Below, piece by piece: positions 1 through 10,211 of a DNA stretch of 64,000 bases. This stretch comes from Tuctoria greenei (Eukaryota > Streptophyta > Magnoliopsida > Poales > Poaceae). The notes below the pieces were generated by a model that made no database searches, was not told the origin of the DNA, and saw only the letters and a program-made list of their open reading frames with translations. The number at the start of each line of letters is the position of its first letter. Positions within the stretch are counted from its first letter, which is position 1. Where the stretch lies: contig JAYESD010000003.1 of NCBI GenBank assembly GCA_036927565.1, positions 96,891,591 through 96,955,590 on the forward strand, in the 5' to 3' direction. Position numbers and translations under genes: made by a program.

Positions 1-11
1 GCCCGAGGAAG

Positions 12-3000
12 ATGGGAAAAATCACACAAGCTCAGTGGCAAGAGTTTGTTCGTCAAAAGAGCACACCTGATGCTAAAGCTCTAAGTGCAACTAGGTCAGA
101 GCTTGCAAAAAAGAACAAATACCATCATCGCTTGGGGTCTGCCGGATATGGCCCCAAAGTCCAGAAATGGAATAAGATAATAGACGAAATTCTTAGTAAG
201 GGCAATCCTCACCCATTAGAAGGGTGCGATGAGCGAACTCAACGCTGGGTCTTTGCTCGGTCAGGTTTGACCAGCGAGGGCAAACTTGAAAAGCCTGACT
301 CTCTGAATGAAGTAGAGGATAAAATGAAAGAAGTAATTGAAAAGCAACAGAAGGGTCTCTTCAAGCCGAAGAGGGAGAATGACCAACTTACCGCTATCTT
401 GGGAAATCCTGAACACAGCGGACGGGTTCGAGCGGTCTCTTCTCAAATGTCTTGGATAGATGGTTTCCCTAAAGATAAAGACACATATAGAAGACGTGAG
501 AAGTTTTAGAAAACACTTGATGAAACGATTGCTCAAAAGGTCAAAGAAAATATGCAAGAAATAATGGAACAACTTAGACAATCAGGACAATTAGTGGCAC
601 CGAGTACAATGATGGTTCCGGTGCAAAAGGAGCAATTAGTATCTCCAACTGCCTACCCTAGCAGCGTTGGTTCCGTGCCAGGCTCAGGGTCAGCCCATAA
701 GTTCCCTGTCGATGATATTGCTAACGACAAATCTTGTCGTCTTCTTGTCACGATAGGCAGAGCAGGGAACAAAACCAAATAGGTTGCCACTGCTATGGCA
801 AAGCCTGATCGTGACTTCAACGGGAGTCCACTTCCGTTGTATTATTCTGTGGTGCAAGTTCTTCAGATCATTGATAATGATTATGAAGATTATGAAATAG
901 ACCACATCACACCTGAGGGGATCGCGACTCTGGGGTAGGCTGTCAACCAATTAATCCTTTGGCACCGACGCGATATCGTGTTGGACGATGAGCCAATTTC
1001 TGGCCCCGTCGCATCTCCAAATACTGCAACCCCATCTTCTAAGGCGAAAGTGCATGAAGATCCACTCCCAGTCCGGGAAGATCCACTCCCCCTATGTCTG
1101 AGCAAGGATGATGATATCCAAGAGCAACAAGTTGGACAACAACTTCAAGCAGTACCAGAGCAAGCTGTTGCTAGTAAAGAGCAACTAGTTGAGCAACAGC
1201 TTGAAGTAGTACTAGAGCCAGCTGCTGGGAGTAAAGAGCAATCAGTTGAACAACAGGTTCAACAACAAGCCAGTGTCCAACTTCCGACGACTACTCCTCG
1301 ATCATCAGTGCCTATCAAAGTTAGCTCATACGAAAATAAGAAACCTTCATCAGAAGTGACAAAGTATTTGGAAGCTATGATGGAAAATATTAGAAAATCG
1401 AGTGCATCTCATTCTTCTCATGAGCCAGCATTAGAAGATATCGAGGAGTGGGAAGAAGACGGTGTCTTGTATAATCGGCGGACGGCTTTAGTTAAACCAG
1501 GAGTTCCAATATACAAGCATGAGGATGTTCCTCCTAAATTTGAGAATGGGAAGCCGTTCATGACATCCGTACAACTTAGCAAACAACCCATCGCACTTAG
1601 AAGAATGCATGAGTGGTACATCACTGCCAGCACAAAATTTGGTCTTAATTGTGTCACATTTCGTATTCCAAAAGAAGCATTCTGGAGCACTGGAGTAGAT
1701 AAACGAGTCATTTTATTTAACGAGCCGCTTTCCCTTTTCCATCGGGGCATGCTCAAAATCAACCTGCTGCTCGTCTGGTGCTTGTAAGTGCTCTAATATT
1801 TTGTATTTGCTTTTCTTACTACACGCATACGCATTTCATGAGATTATAACAATTCTGGACTTCTTCAATAGGATGCAATACATGGATAATGTAAAGTTGG
1901 CGCGCAAGACAAGTATCCTTGACCCTACTAGGATTGCAAAGTCGCTATTCGACGTCCAGGCAAATCGAGAATCAAGCCAGTACAAACACATGAAAAAAAA
2001 AAAGATTTTGAAAGAGCAATTGCAAAACTTAAGAAGGATAGAAAGGCAGAAGTTGCAGCTTACATAGGACATGCGATGTTTAACTTTGTCAGAGACGGCC
2101 AGGACCTCGTAAAGGCTCCGTACCACTTCGAGTAAGTTCAACACATGACATTGAAATAGCAATTATTGGTAATTGTTAACACGTGTGTTTGTATGTTTGC
2201 AGTAATCACTACATAATGATCTTCATCAAGCCAACGCAGGGAATGGCAACAGTCTTGGACTCAGCCGATTACCCACCAGATCGTTACAAAGATTTCCTTT
2301 CCATTTTGAAAAAGTACGTTTATTCAATAATTTTAATTTACCCACATTTAGAATGTGTTGACAAGTTTTATATGACATTTCTTGTATTACAGCGCTTGGC
2401 AGTTTTACGTGGAGCTTGGCGGTCAGAGACCTCCTAATACGAATGCAATGGACATTAAAACGTATTATGCTTGTCCGAAGCAGCCTGCTGGGAGTGTCTT
2501 ATGCGGGTATTATGTATGCGAGCATCTTCGGACCGCCGCCGTATATAGAGTCAATCGTGAGGATGTAAGTTATCCTTAATGTCGACACCTTATTTTCTTA
2601 CTTTTGTGTTTCATTTTCATTGTAACTAGCATAGTTTAATGCTTATATTCTCTGATGTTCAATATTACCAGAAACATTATTTTCATATTTTGATTCCAAC
2701 TTCAAAATTCAATTGCTCATAGTACAACTGCTCCAAAAATACCTACTAAATTCTTGTATACTCTCACTTTGATCTATACTTTGAGATTGTTCAAACCAAC
2801 ACATTCTAAACCTTGTTATGTGTTATATTGCAGCACAAGAAGAATCTGAATGAAGAATGGCCGATTTGTAGAAGTATTCCTGATGGAGGAGCCGACAGGA
2901 TTGCTTCTGAACTCTGTCAGTTCATTCGTCGCGAAATTTTGCACAAAAAGGGGAAGTTCTTTGATAAGAGAGGTTCAGTAGCTGATGTGCTAGAACTTTG

Positions 3001-3028
3001 CGACTATGCCAATCTGAACAGTTTTTAG
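12..3028 (+). pseudogene. CACTA PTTA-like / Ulp1 (C48) protease gene, five exons, degraded
   Basis: Residues 1-165 of the first frame (HRLGSAGYGPKVQKWNK, then a stretch ending SGRVRAVSS) resemble the plant transposase Ptta/En-Spm domain. In-frame TAG codons at 507, 780 and 936 interrupt one otherwise continuous frame that runs to 1783. My exon model from GT/AG signals is: ..1783, 1873-2131, 2203-2313, 2393-2564 and 2834-3028 (TAG). The phases join well: exon 2/3 gives the NHYIMIFIKP region and exon 3/4 gives NAWQFYVELGGQ. A run of A near 1990 shifts the frame in exon 2. Exons 3-4 look like a Ulp1 cysteine protease core: His in NHYIM, Asp in VLDSADY, Gln in CPKQPAG and Cys in LCGYYVCEH. Such proteases are known as passengers of plant CACTA elements. 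Their substrate is unknown here. The N-terminus may begin before the window. Confidence 0.8.
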
Positions 3029-3224
3029 TGAAAACTTGTGAACTTTGAGATGAATTGTATCTGTAACTTGTACATATGTATATTATTTTAGTGAAATTGA
3101 CTTCTGTGATGATAATATTGTTGACTTTTGTTCTGTGATGATTGTTGTTTTTTGTTCTGTGATTATATTGAATTGACTTGGAAATTAGAAATAACAGCAG
3201 TAGTACTGCATGACTGTGAAAAAC

Positions 3225-3934
3225 AATTATCACAGGCGGCTAGATACAAGTAAAGAAACATCTGTGATAACCTAATTTTCACAGGCGGTGTCTGTTACGG
3301 TAGAAACCGGCTGCGTTAAAGGGTCTTCACAGACGGCTGATATAGGTAAACTCCGTCTGTGATAACACCATTATCATAGACAGGTTAGTTATCCTTCAAT
3401 AACCGTCTGTAAAGACACATTATCATTGACGGTTAGTTATGCTTCAACACCTGTCTGTGAAGACACGTTATCATAGACGGTTAGTTATGCTTCAAAATCC
3501 GCCTGTGAAGACACATTATCATAGATGGTTAGTTATGCTTCAAAACCCGCCTGTGAAAACACATTATCATTGGCGGTTAGTTATTCTTCAATACCCGACT
3601 GTGAAGACTCATTATCATAAGCGGTTAGTTATGCTTCGATAATCGTCTGTGATAAGACATTTATCACAGGCGGTTATATATGTTGCACGACCCGCTTGTG
3701 ATAAAGTATTTTCACAGGCGGCTATTCTTAGTAAAGAACCGCCTATGATAATCTGTCTTCACAGGCGGCTAGCCTAAGTGAAGAATTGCCTATGATAATG
3801 TGTCTTCACAGGCGGTTTCACTTCTCCGCCTGTGAAATTGCGGATTATCACAGACTCTTCGTTTCAGACGGTTTTAAAAGCCGTCTGTGATAATAGGTTT
3901 GGAGCCGCCTTTGATGAGGCTTATTGTAGCAGTG
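3225..3934. repeat. CACTA subterminal repeat array and terminus
   Basis: About 20 degenerate copies of a 10-12 bp word, TCACAGGCGG or its complement CCGCCTGTGA, are spaced roughly 25-50 bp apart in both orientations. They are cleanest at 3230, 3277, 3666, 3710, 3758 and 3808. The array runs to the terminal TGTAGCAGTG. This is the arrangement of TNPA-binding sites in En/Spm elements. Neighbouring inverted copies could fold into hairpins. Confidence 0.85.
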
Positions 3935-5026
3935 CTTCTCCCTGGAACATTCCGGGCAACACCGTTCCTATTCTATTTAGAAGATTCCCGGCAAATCAAA
4001 TGCGGCTGTATCCCTCCGCTTCTTTCTCCTCGCAGCCACCGCGCAGCTCCGGCACCTACACCGTCAAGCTCGCCCCCTCCTCGCCGACGGCTGCCACGCT
4101 CGACGCTCCTTCGCTCGCCGACGGCTGTCATGCTCAATGCTCCTCCGCCACGCATCCACCCTGCCAACGGCCGACGCCCCCTCGCCGACGGCCGCCACGC
4201 TCGCCGATGGCCGCCGTATTCGGCTCGCCCAGTCGCGCATGCGAAGAAGCCGTTGGTCTCGTGCGCGGTCGGTGGCATAGCGATGTGAACAGTCGACTTT
4301 ATCTGTCGAGTTCTACTGTTCACTGCGCGATTTTAGTGATCACTATTTCCTTCCCGGTGCGATCTTGAAAATTTTAATTAGCGGTCCTTCAGTTCAAGCG
4401 TAGCGGCCCGTTTCGAGTCCTCCGGTGTGAGCGATCTTACTCTCACAAAACTTTTAGTATAGTTTACAGTAAGCTTTACAGTAGACTTTACAGTAATCTT
4501 TACAGTGAATGACTGTGGACAGTCTAGCGCACAAAAGGTCAACAAGCTGGGCGCATGAGATAGACTCGGAAGGAATGCAAAGGGAGCATGGAATGGGAGA
4601 TCTGAACCTGATGGGGGCGGCCGAGTCAACAAGTAAGAAGTGTGACAGAGTGTTCGGCACCGGGGTAAAGTTTTTTTTACCAGATTTGGTGCAATCGCGA
4701 GAAGCGAGCACGGCGACTCGGTTATTACTTCTGCCTGTCTGTGCGTCTTGTCTAGTTTGGTGAAGACGGAACCGAACCCAACTTGCCCGCACCCCGCAGT
4801 CCTCTGTAGCCCGACACCACCAGGCTGCGCCGAACGGATCGCGACAGCTAGCAAACAACCTGGCAAATCCTCTGTCCCAACACTCCTTATCCCAAGTTCT
4901 CCCAAGAAGAGGAAAAAAATTACTTCAGAGCATGACGACCTCACAGTTGTTGATCCGCATGGACCACTTAGACCACGTGTCTTTTCATCCAAAGGTACTT
5001 ACCGGAAACTTTACTTTACTAAATAG
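3935..5026. other. Unassigned GC-rich then AT-rich stretch
   Basis: Between the CACTA end and the MITE half I recognise no domain. Bases 4020-4260 are rich in CGCCGACGGC-like repeats that give low-complexity Pro/Ala/Arg frames on both strands. At 4455-4505 a short word, TTTACAGTA, is repeated about four times. A 92-codon frame at 4748-5026 (plus) contains a PKKRKK nuclear-localisation-like patch, but I see no homology to anything. It could be captured or decayed host sequence. I would not call a gene here. Confidence 0.4.
4748..5026 (+). CDS. Small hypothetical ORF with basic patch (doubtful)
   Basis: A 92-residue frame from ATG to TAG lies just before the MITE half. It is Pro/Ser-rich in its first half and has a basic SSPKKRKK patch near residue 55, followed by an acidic EHDDL. 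No family is recognised and there is no visible promoter or intron structure. The frame may be a chance ORF or the remnant of an exon. It is listed only because it is the longest open stretch in the region between elements. Confidence 0.15.
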   Translation: MSSLVKTEPNPTCPHPAVLCSPTPPGCAERIATASKQPGKSSVPTLLIPSSPKKRKKITSEHDDLTVVDPHGPLRPRVFSSKGTYRKLYFTK

Positions 5027-5098
5027 TGTAAATTTAGATTATATTCTGCAAAAGTAGATGAAGAATAGTGTATAGAGTATGCTTTAGAGCAACGAGTG
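5027..5098. repeat. MITE (right half), continued at 46305 beyond the 41-kb nest
   Basis: This segment matches 49480-49550 closely: both contain AGTGTATAGAGTATGCTTTAGAG followed by a short AACG/TACG-type tail. The rest of the MITE end (CGGATAGCTTTAG, 46305-46317) lies on the far side of the solo LTR and matches GTGGATAGCCTTAG at 49550-49562. The left half and left terminal inverted repeat are not present here. Confidence 0.65.
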
Positions 5099-5536
5099 TG
5101 TTGAGGTGTCTAAACTGACACCTCCCCCGGACCTACTCGGGAGCAGTCCGCGGAACTTCGATGTGTTTTCGGGGGCTAGTCCTAGCAAGATCGAGCGCAG
5201 TGGACAATGAACGTGAGGGTTTTACGTAGTTCGGGCCACCTGAACATAATACCCTACTCCACGGTAGTTTGTGTGTTGTATTGTTCGAGAGTGTGTCGAG
5301 TGTCTCTAGGTCTGAGAGAACGTGTCTTAGTCGGTTGCTGCTCGGTCCTTTTATAGTTCAAGGCCGAGCAGCTTACAAGTGGGGCCCGAGGCCCGACATG
5401 TGACCCTGGGTGTTCCAAATCCCTCCTAAGATTTGGGAGTAAATGTTATCCCCTCACAAGAACTTCAATGTGCCGTTTGGCCATGCCTTGCGATAGTGCT
5501 ACACATAGCTCCTCATCATGGTGGGCGGCGTCTTGT
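5099..5536 (-). repeat. Solo LTR segment 1 (3' part in minus orientation)
   Basis: On the minus strand this is the promoter-distal 438 bp of the solo LTR. It holds the TATA box (ACTATAAAAGG read on minus, 5347-5357) and the conserved block TACGTAGTTCGGGCC...ATACCCTACTCCACGG (5226-5265 on plus) found in all Tat LTRs of the window. It ends at the Sirevirus target site CTTGT (5532-5536). Confidence 0.75.
5337..5372 (-). promoter_or_regulatory. TATA-box hairpin of the solo LTR
   Basis: GCTGCTCGG at 5337-5345 pairs with CCGAGCAGC at 5364-5372, and CCTT at 5347-5350 pairs with AAGG at 5360-5363. A single bulged T lies at 5346 and the loop is 9 nt. The TATA core straddles the loop and the inner stem. 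The stem sequence differs from that of the Tat LTRs, but pairing and loop length are kept. Confidence 0.6.
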
Positions 5537-6880
5537 TGAATGTGGCATCGAGGGGGGGTGAATGGGCCTTTTTGAAATTTGTCGGAACCTGCAACACTTA
5601 ATCACCAGATTAAAACTTGAGATATCAGACTAGTCCGGTAAAGTGCGGACTAGTCCGGTGTGTTCAGACTAGGTTGATCAAGTTTGATTTGTTAAGTTTG
5701 ATTCTAGGGTGTAGCAGCGGAAATAAACTTGTAATTTATGTGTTGCAAGATTATGTACTAGGGTACATCACAAGTCAATCTTAAATTTGATATTTCAATG
5801 TAAATTGAGGAAGATTAATTTAAACCCTAGATTGATATGATGTAAAGAACGATGAACACAAAGCAAGAACACAAGAGATATATCTCGTGGTTCGGTTCCC
5901 CCAGAGGCAACCTACATCCACGTTGAGGAGTCCACAAAAGAACCGGGTCTTCTCCAACCCTACCCTCGTTGGATCGCCACAAAGGCCAATCCTCTTCCAC
6001 TTATCACAAAGGGGTGAATAACCAAATTCAAAGGGGCCTTCTCACACGATGAGGGCTCCCCTAGATTACAACACGAAATACCACCAAGAACAACTCAAAA
6101 GATTACAATGAAATCACAGGAGTGTGTTAGAGAATCAAACTAAGAGCTCAATGAGTGTTGAACGTGTCTCTCCAATGATCTAGAGTATATCCTCAAAGGA
6201 TTCATCTTTGTCGCACTTAATTTCGTGGAGAGATGTGTTTTTGAGGCTCTTGGGAGGTGTGACGGCGCTAGGGTTCGAGAGTTATGTGAAATATGGTCGT
6301 GCACCTCTATTTATATGGGGTTTCTAAAAGTGACCGTTAGGGTTCAGAAATATCAGACTAGTCTGTGGTGGTCATCGGACTAGTCCGGTGTGCTATGTGT
6401 AGCAAACCCTAAGTGTTCCAAAATAGCGGACTAGTCCGGCTGGGAGCGGACTTGTCCGATTTTGCTTCTAGAAATCTTTGGACTAGTCCGATAGTCATCC
6501 CACTTGTCCAGAATTGTGAAACCCTAAGTGAATTGAGTGACAAGTTCGCACTTGGAGGACTTGTCCGATTTAGGTCAGAGAGTTTTTCCCGGACTAGTCC
6601 ATGCTAATATCGGACTTGTCCGATCTTGCGCAGAAAGGATATCGGATTAGTCCGGTGACATTCGGACTAGTCCGGTCCTGTATAACTTTGTGCAATGTGT
6701 GTGTTTAATTGTGATTGAGCTCTTGGGATGTGTTTCCTTAAAACACTCCCTACACAATGATCTACTATTCTTCTTCCTTGAGCTCATTTCCACTTTGCTC
6801 CTCATTCTTCCTTCTTTATGGCACTCTGCTCATTTTGCTATTAAAACATGTGTTCATCTCAACAAAGACGTTAGGATCTC
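5537..6880 (-). repeat. Sirevirus 3' LTR, main segment
   Basis: It is homologous over its length to 39507-40850. It carries about 13 copies of a palindromic word, GGACTAGTCC or GGACTTGTCC, for example near 5629, 5647, 6376, 6429, 6448, 6559, 6592, 6611 and 6663. Tat-1 cuts it at the target site ATCTC (6876-6880). Confidence 0.88.
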
Positions 6881-7755
6881 TGTCGGTACCCTGCATACTA
6901 TATACCCCTTGGGACTATAAAAAGACCAAAGGGACTTCACATGTCTGAGTTAAAGACCTACGAAGGCCCCACGTGTCATACGGGACCAGACCTGCCTCTC
7001 ATCTATGCTTAGTCCCAGTGCTGCCACGTGTACACTGCAGCCGGACCTACATCCCACACATAGGATAGCTCCGGGCTAAACACTTGTGCGGCACCCCCAG
7101 ACCTAACCCCCGACAGAGGGAAGCTCCGGTATCGACACGTGTACATCTACACCGGACCTACCCGTACCAAATGACTAGCTCCGAAGCTACCACGTGTCCA
7201 AACCACCGAACCTTCAACCTCAGCAATCAGGCTGGTGAACCCCCAACGGCTCGGACCTTCAAGGGGCAATCAAAGACTTCAAGACCTGATTAAGTGGCAT
7301 TAATACCATATTAATGACACATGATCAGAAGGCCCTTAATACCAGTAACGGCACTGTCAGGTCCCGTTACCACGCAATTAAGGGTAATTAATCTCATTAA
7401 TTATGTATTAAACATTAGTAACTGCCTGGGCCACATGTCGGGCCAGGCTAACGGTGTAACGACCAGTCCTTGTACTATAAAAGGACTGGTCGACGATACA
7501 CAAGAGGACTCCCTCTCACGCTCTCGAACGATCTCTGGACTAGAGACTCTCTAGAAGCTCTAGACTCTCAGACGCTCAATACATTAGCTACACACCCCGT
7601 GGAGTAGGGTATTATGCTCAGGCGGCCCGAACCACGTAAATCCTTGTGTCCATTTGCCATACTCTTTGGAATCTCTACGCACCCAATACCGAACTACAAA
7701 CTCCGCGAGCTACCAACGGTAGTATCAGAAGAATTGCCAGAAAAGCACTCCGACA
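6881..7755 (+). repeat. Tat-1 5' LTR
   Basis: The 875-bp LTR starts TGTCGGTACC and ends CTCCGACA. It contains four CACGTGT words (6969, 7025, 7136, 7191), a TATA box in a perfect hairpin (7460-7492), and the conserved block GTGGAGTAGGGTATTA (about 7600-7615). A primer-binding-site-like sequence (TTGACGCACCAGGTAGGGG, 7757-7775) follows at once. Confidence 0.93.
7460..7492 (+). promoter_or_regulatory. TATA box within a 12-bp perfect hairpin (Tat-1 5' LTR)
   Basis: CGACCAGTCCTT (7460-7471) is followed by a 9-nt loop and AAGGACTGGTCG (7481-7492), a perfect inverted repeat. TATAAAA (7476-7482) straddles the loop and the first stem base. The same structure is at 17559-17591 (3' LTR), 30911-30943 (Tat-2, with one G-T pair) and 50227-50257 (Tat-3). 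Confidence 0.7.
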
Positions 7756-7795
7756 GTTGACGCACCAGGTAGGGGTAGTGCCCGAGATTTCAAGA

Positions 7796-10211
7796 ATGGT
7801 GAACTCAGCTGCTAGATCATCCAACGACAACCCTACTGCGCAACCTGCTGGAGGCAATCCCTCCAACATGCAACAACCAGCAGGTGTCGCGGCTACAGCA
7901 GGAGTCATGCCTCCGCCACCATCGACTGCACTAGCAAATCAAGCTAGACAGCGGGACGGGGCATCTGCGTTAGTCACAGCATCGACAAATAACAACAATC
8001 CTGAACACGCGCTCCATGTTGTGCGTGCTCTTCTCCAACGCCCACCACCTCCAGGTGCATCCCAGGGAGCAATGGAGCAGTGGAGGGCTGATGTGGAACA
8101 TTTGGTTGCAGCAGCAGCCGATCGCATCAGGAACCAAGGTCCTCCCCCCTCGGGGCGGGCCCATCGCAGCATCGAACTATGTCGAGCAGACTTGGTTTGC
8201 ACGCTTCCCAAAATAGGAGGTGTGCTGCGTCTCAACAAGTGACATCGCTGCCTTCCGGGGCGTGACGCACCCATACGGTAACCAGGCTTTCAACTCATGA
8301 CCTCTGGGCGGAGCTTGATCGCCGTTACCATCAACAGGACGGCCACATCCATATCGAGCGTGCTCACGAAAGGTGAGAGGCTCGAGACAGTCCTACTCCC
8401 AAGGGAGTAGGAGGAGGCTGTTCTGCTCTGGCCATGCACCTACGCATGGTCAGATGGCCACAAAAGTACCGGCCTCACCTGCTGAAGAAATTTGACGAGA
8501 CTGTCAATCCCGCTGAATTTCTCCAGATTTACTCCACTACAATCCTTGCGGCCGGAGGTAACGAGGCCGTAATGGCAACTACTTCCCAGTGGCTTTGACT
8601 GGGACCGCCAGGTCCTGGTTCATGAGCCTTCCGCCCAACTCCATCAATAGTTGGGTGGAACTGTGCCAACAGTTCACCGCCAATTTTGAGAGTTCATACA
8701 CCCGAAAAGGCACCGAACTGGACTTTTTTGCTATCACGCAAAAGGGGGGAGAATCCCTGCGTTCCTTCATCCAGAGGTTCTCCCAGGTACAAAATACTAT
8801 TCCTTCTATCTCCAGCACCTCTGTTATTGTGGCATTTAGATAGGGCGTACGAGACAAGAAGATGTTGGAGAAGCTGGCGATCAAGGAGATCACCAGCATC
8901 ACGGAACTCTTTAGCTTGGCAGACAAGTGTGCCAAAGCTGCAGAGGGTCGTGAAATGCACTCCAAACCACCTCCGGAGGATAATAAAAAATCCTCCAAGG
9001 GTGAAGCCACTACCTCCAGGAGTGGTAAAAAGAAGAAAAAGTCAAACGACAAGAAAAAGCCATCGGCCGGCACACCTACTGCTGCAGCTGCCGCAGATCC
9101 GGGTGGCCGGGGGCCACGACTCGAGAAACGACCTCGGCCGACATCTGAAGATGGCTGCAACTCCAAAGAGTGGTGTCCTATACATAAGTCGAACAGCCAC
9201 AACCTGGAAGACTACCGAGAGGTCCAGAACCTTGTCAAGCGCTACAACAAGTGCCAGGAAGAAGTTCCTTTCCGACAAAGGGAAGGAAAACAGAAAGTCG
9301 ACAAAGCTCCGGCTGAAGAGGATTTAGGCTTTCAGGACCCTAAAAAGGTCTTGAAGGTTGTTTACACCTCCGTTGATGACGACTCCGACGTCTCCGACAA
9401 TGAACATCGGAAAACCATGAACACCATCTTTGGTGGTTCGTGGGACATCACCTCCCGCCGCGTCCTCAAGACCATGCGGTGGGACATAGCTTCAGTGGCT
9501 CCCACCGCCAGGGCGAAGCCGCAGTGGAAGTGGGTGGATACTGCCATCACTTTCAACGCGTTAGACTGCCCTCAGAATATGATCAGAGCTGGCCAACTCC
9601 CATTGATGGTATCTCCGACCATCAATAACGTCCAACTCCATCATGTCATGGTGGACGGAGGTTCGGGACTGAATCTCATAAGCTTCGAAGCTTTCGTCAA
9701 GCTTCAGCTCCGACCTTCAGATCTTCGCCCCTCCCGACCTTTCTCCGGAGTAGGTCCGGGGGCCATAACCCCACTCGGTGCCATTACTCTCCCCGTAACC
9801 ATCAGGACTCGGGAGAATTATCGCACTGAGAAGTTGGTCTTTGACGTTGCTCAGATCAACTTACCCTTCAACGCCATTCTGGGCAGGCCAGCCTTATACA
9901 AGTTCATGGCTGCTGCTCATTATGGCTACTTGGTGTTGAAGATGACAACACCAGCTGGTGTTCTCTGGATCCGTGGAGATCGCACCGCCGGAGTGACAGC
10001 TCTGGAAGAACTTCACGCACTTGCCAGAGCGCAGGAAGAAGAATCCGGAAAGGAGCAAGCTCCGAAACCTCCGAGCATTCGTCATCGAGGCTCAACCTCC
10101 GCACCGCGCGTGCAACCAAGTGACGACACCGACATTCCCATCAAAGTTGTCCAAATCGGTTCTGACGCTGCTCAGATCACCCGTATATCGGGAGGTCTGA
10201 ATGACAAATAG
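7796..10211 (+). pseudogene. Tat-1 gag-protease, broken by frameshift and TAG
   Basis: The start ATG (7796) is 41 bp after the LTR and opens MVNSAARSSNDN, as in Tat-2. The frame shifts near 8155, again before about 8590, and has a TAG at 8841 where Tat-3 has CAG. Capsid-type sequence (MHLRMVRWPQK, then ARSWFMSLPPNSINSWVELC) is the retrotransposon gag domain. A WCPIHKSNSHNLED motif near 9170 replaces a classical zinc knuckle. A basic KKKKKS linker lies before it. The aspartic protease has VDGGSGLNLIS at about 9651-9683 and ILGRPALYKF near 9879. The frame ends at an in-frame TAG (10209-10211), beyond which RT continues in the same frame. Confidence 0.85.

Larger units (their letters stand above)
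1..3934 (+). mobile_element. CACTA (En/Spm) DNA transposon, right-hand part
   Basis: The left end lies outside the window. The right end reads TTATTGTAGCAGTG at 3921-3934, which on the other strand is a CACTGCTACAA terminus of the CACTA superfamily. A candidate 3-bp target site (CTT) follows at 3935-3937, but the matching copy cannot be seen. The element holds a multi-exon gene (12-3028) with transposase-type and Ulp1-type domains, then an array of short GC-rich repeats facing both ways (about 3225-3930), as expected of TNPA-binding subterminal repeats. Stops in the gene suggest that this copy does not make the protein. Confidence 0.88.

Noticed and set aside
3832..4368. 178-codon plus-strand frame and overlapping frames across the GC-rich segment
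   Set aside because: It begins inside the CACTA subterminal repeats and runs over the element end into low-complexity sequence. It is therefore a chance frame.
5600..6680. Short regularly recurring GGACTAGTCC words as a CRISPR-like array
   Set aside because: Spacing is irregular, the words are 10-14 bp and palindromic, the sequence lies in LTRs of a plant retroelement, and there are no cas genes.
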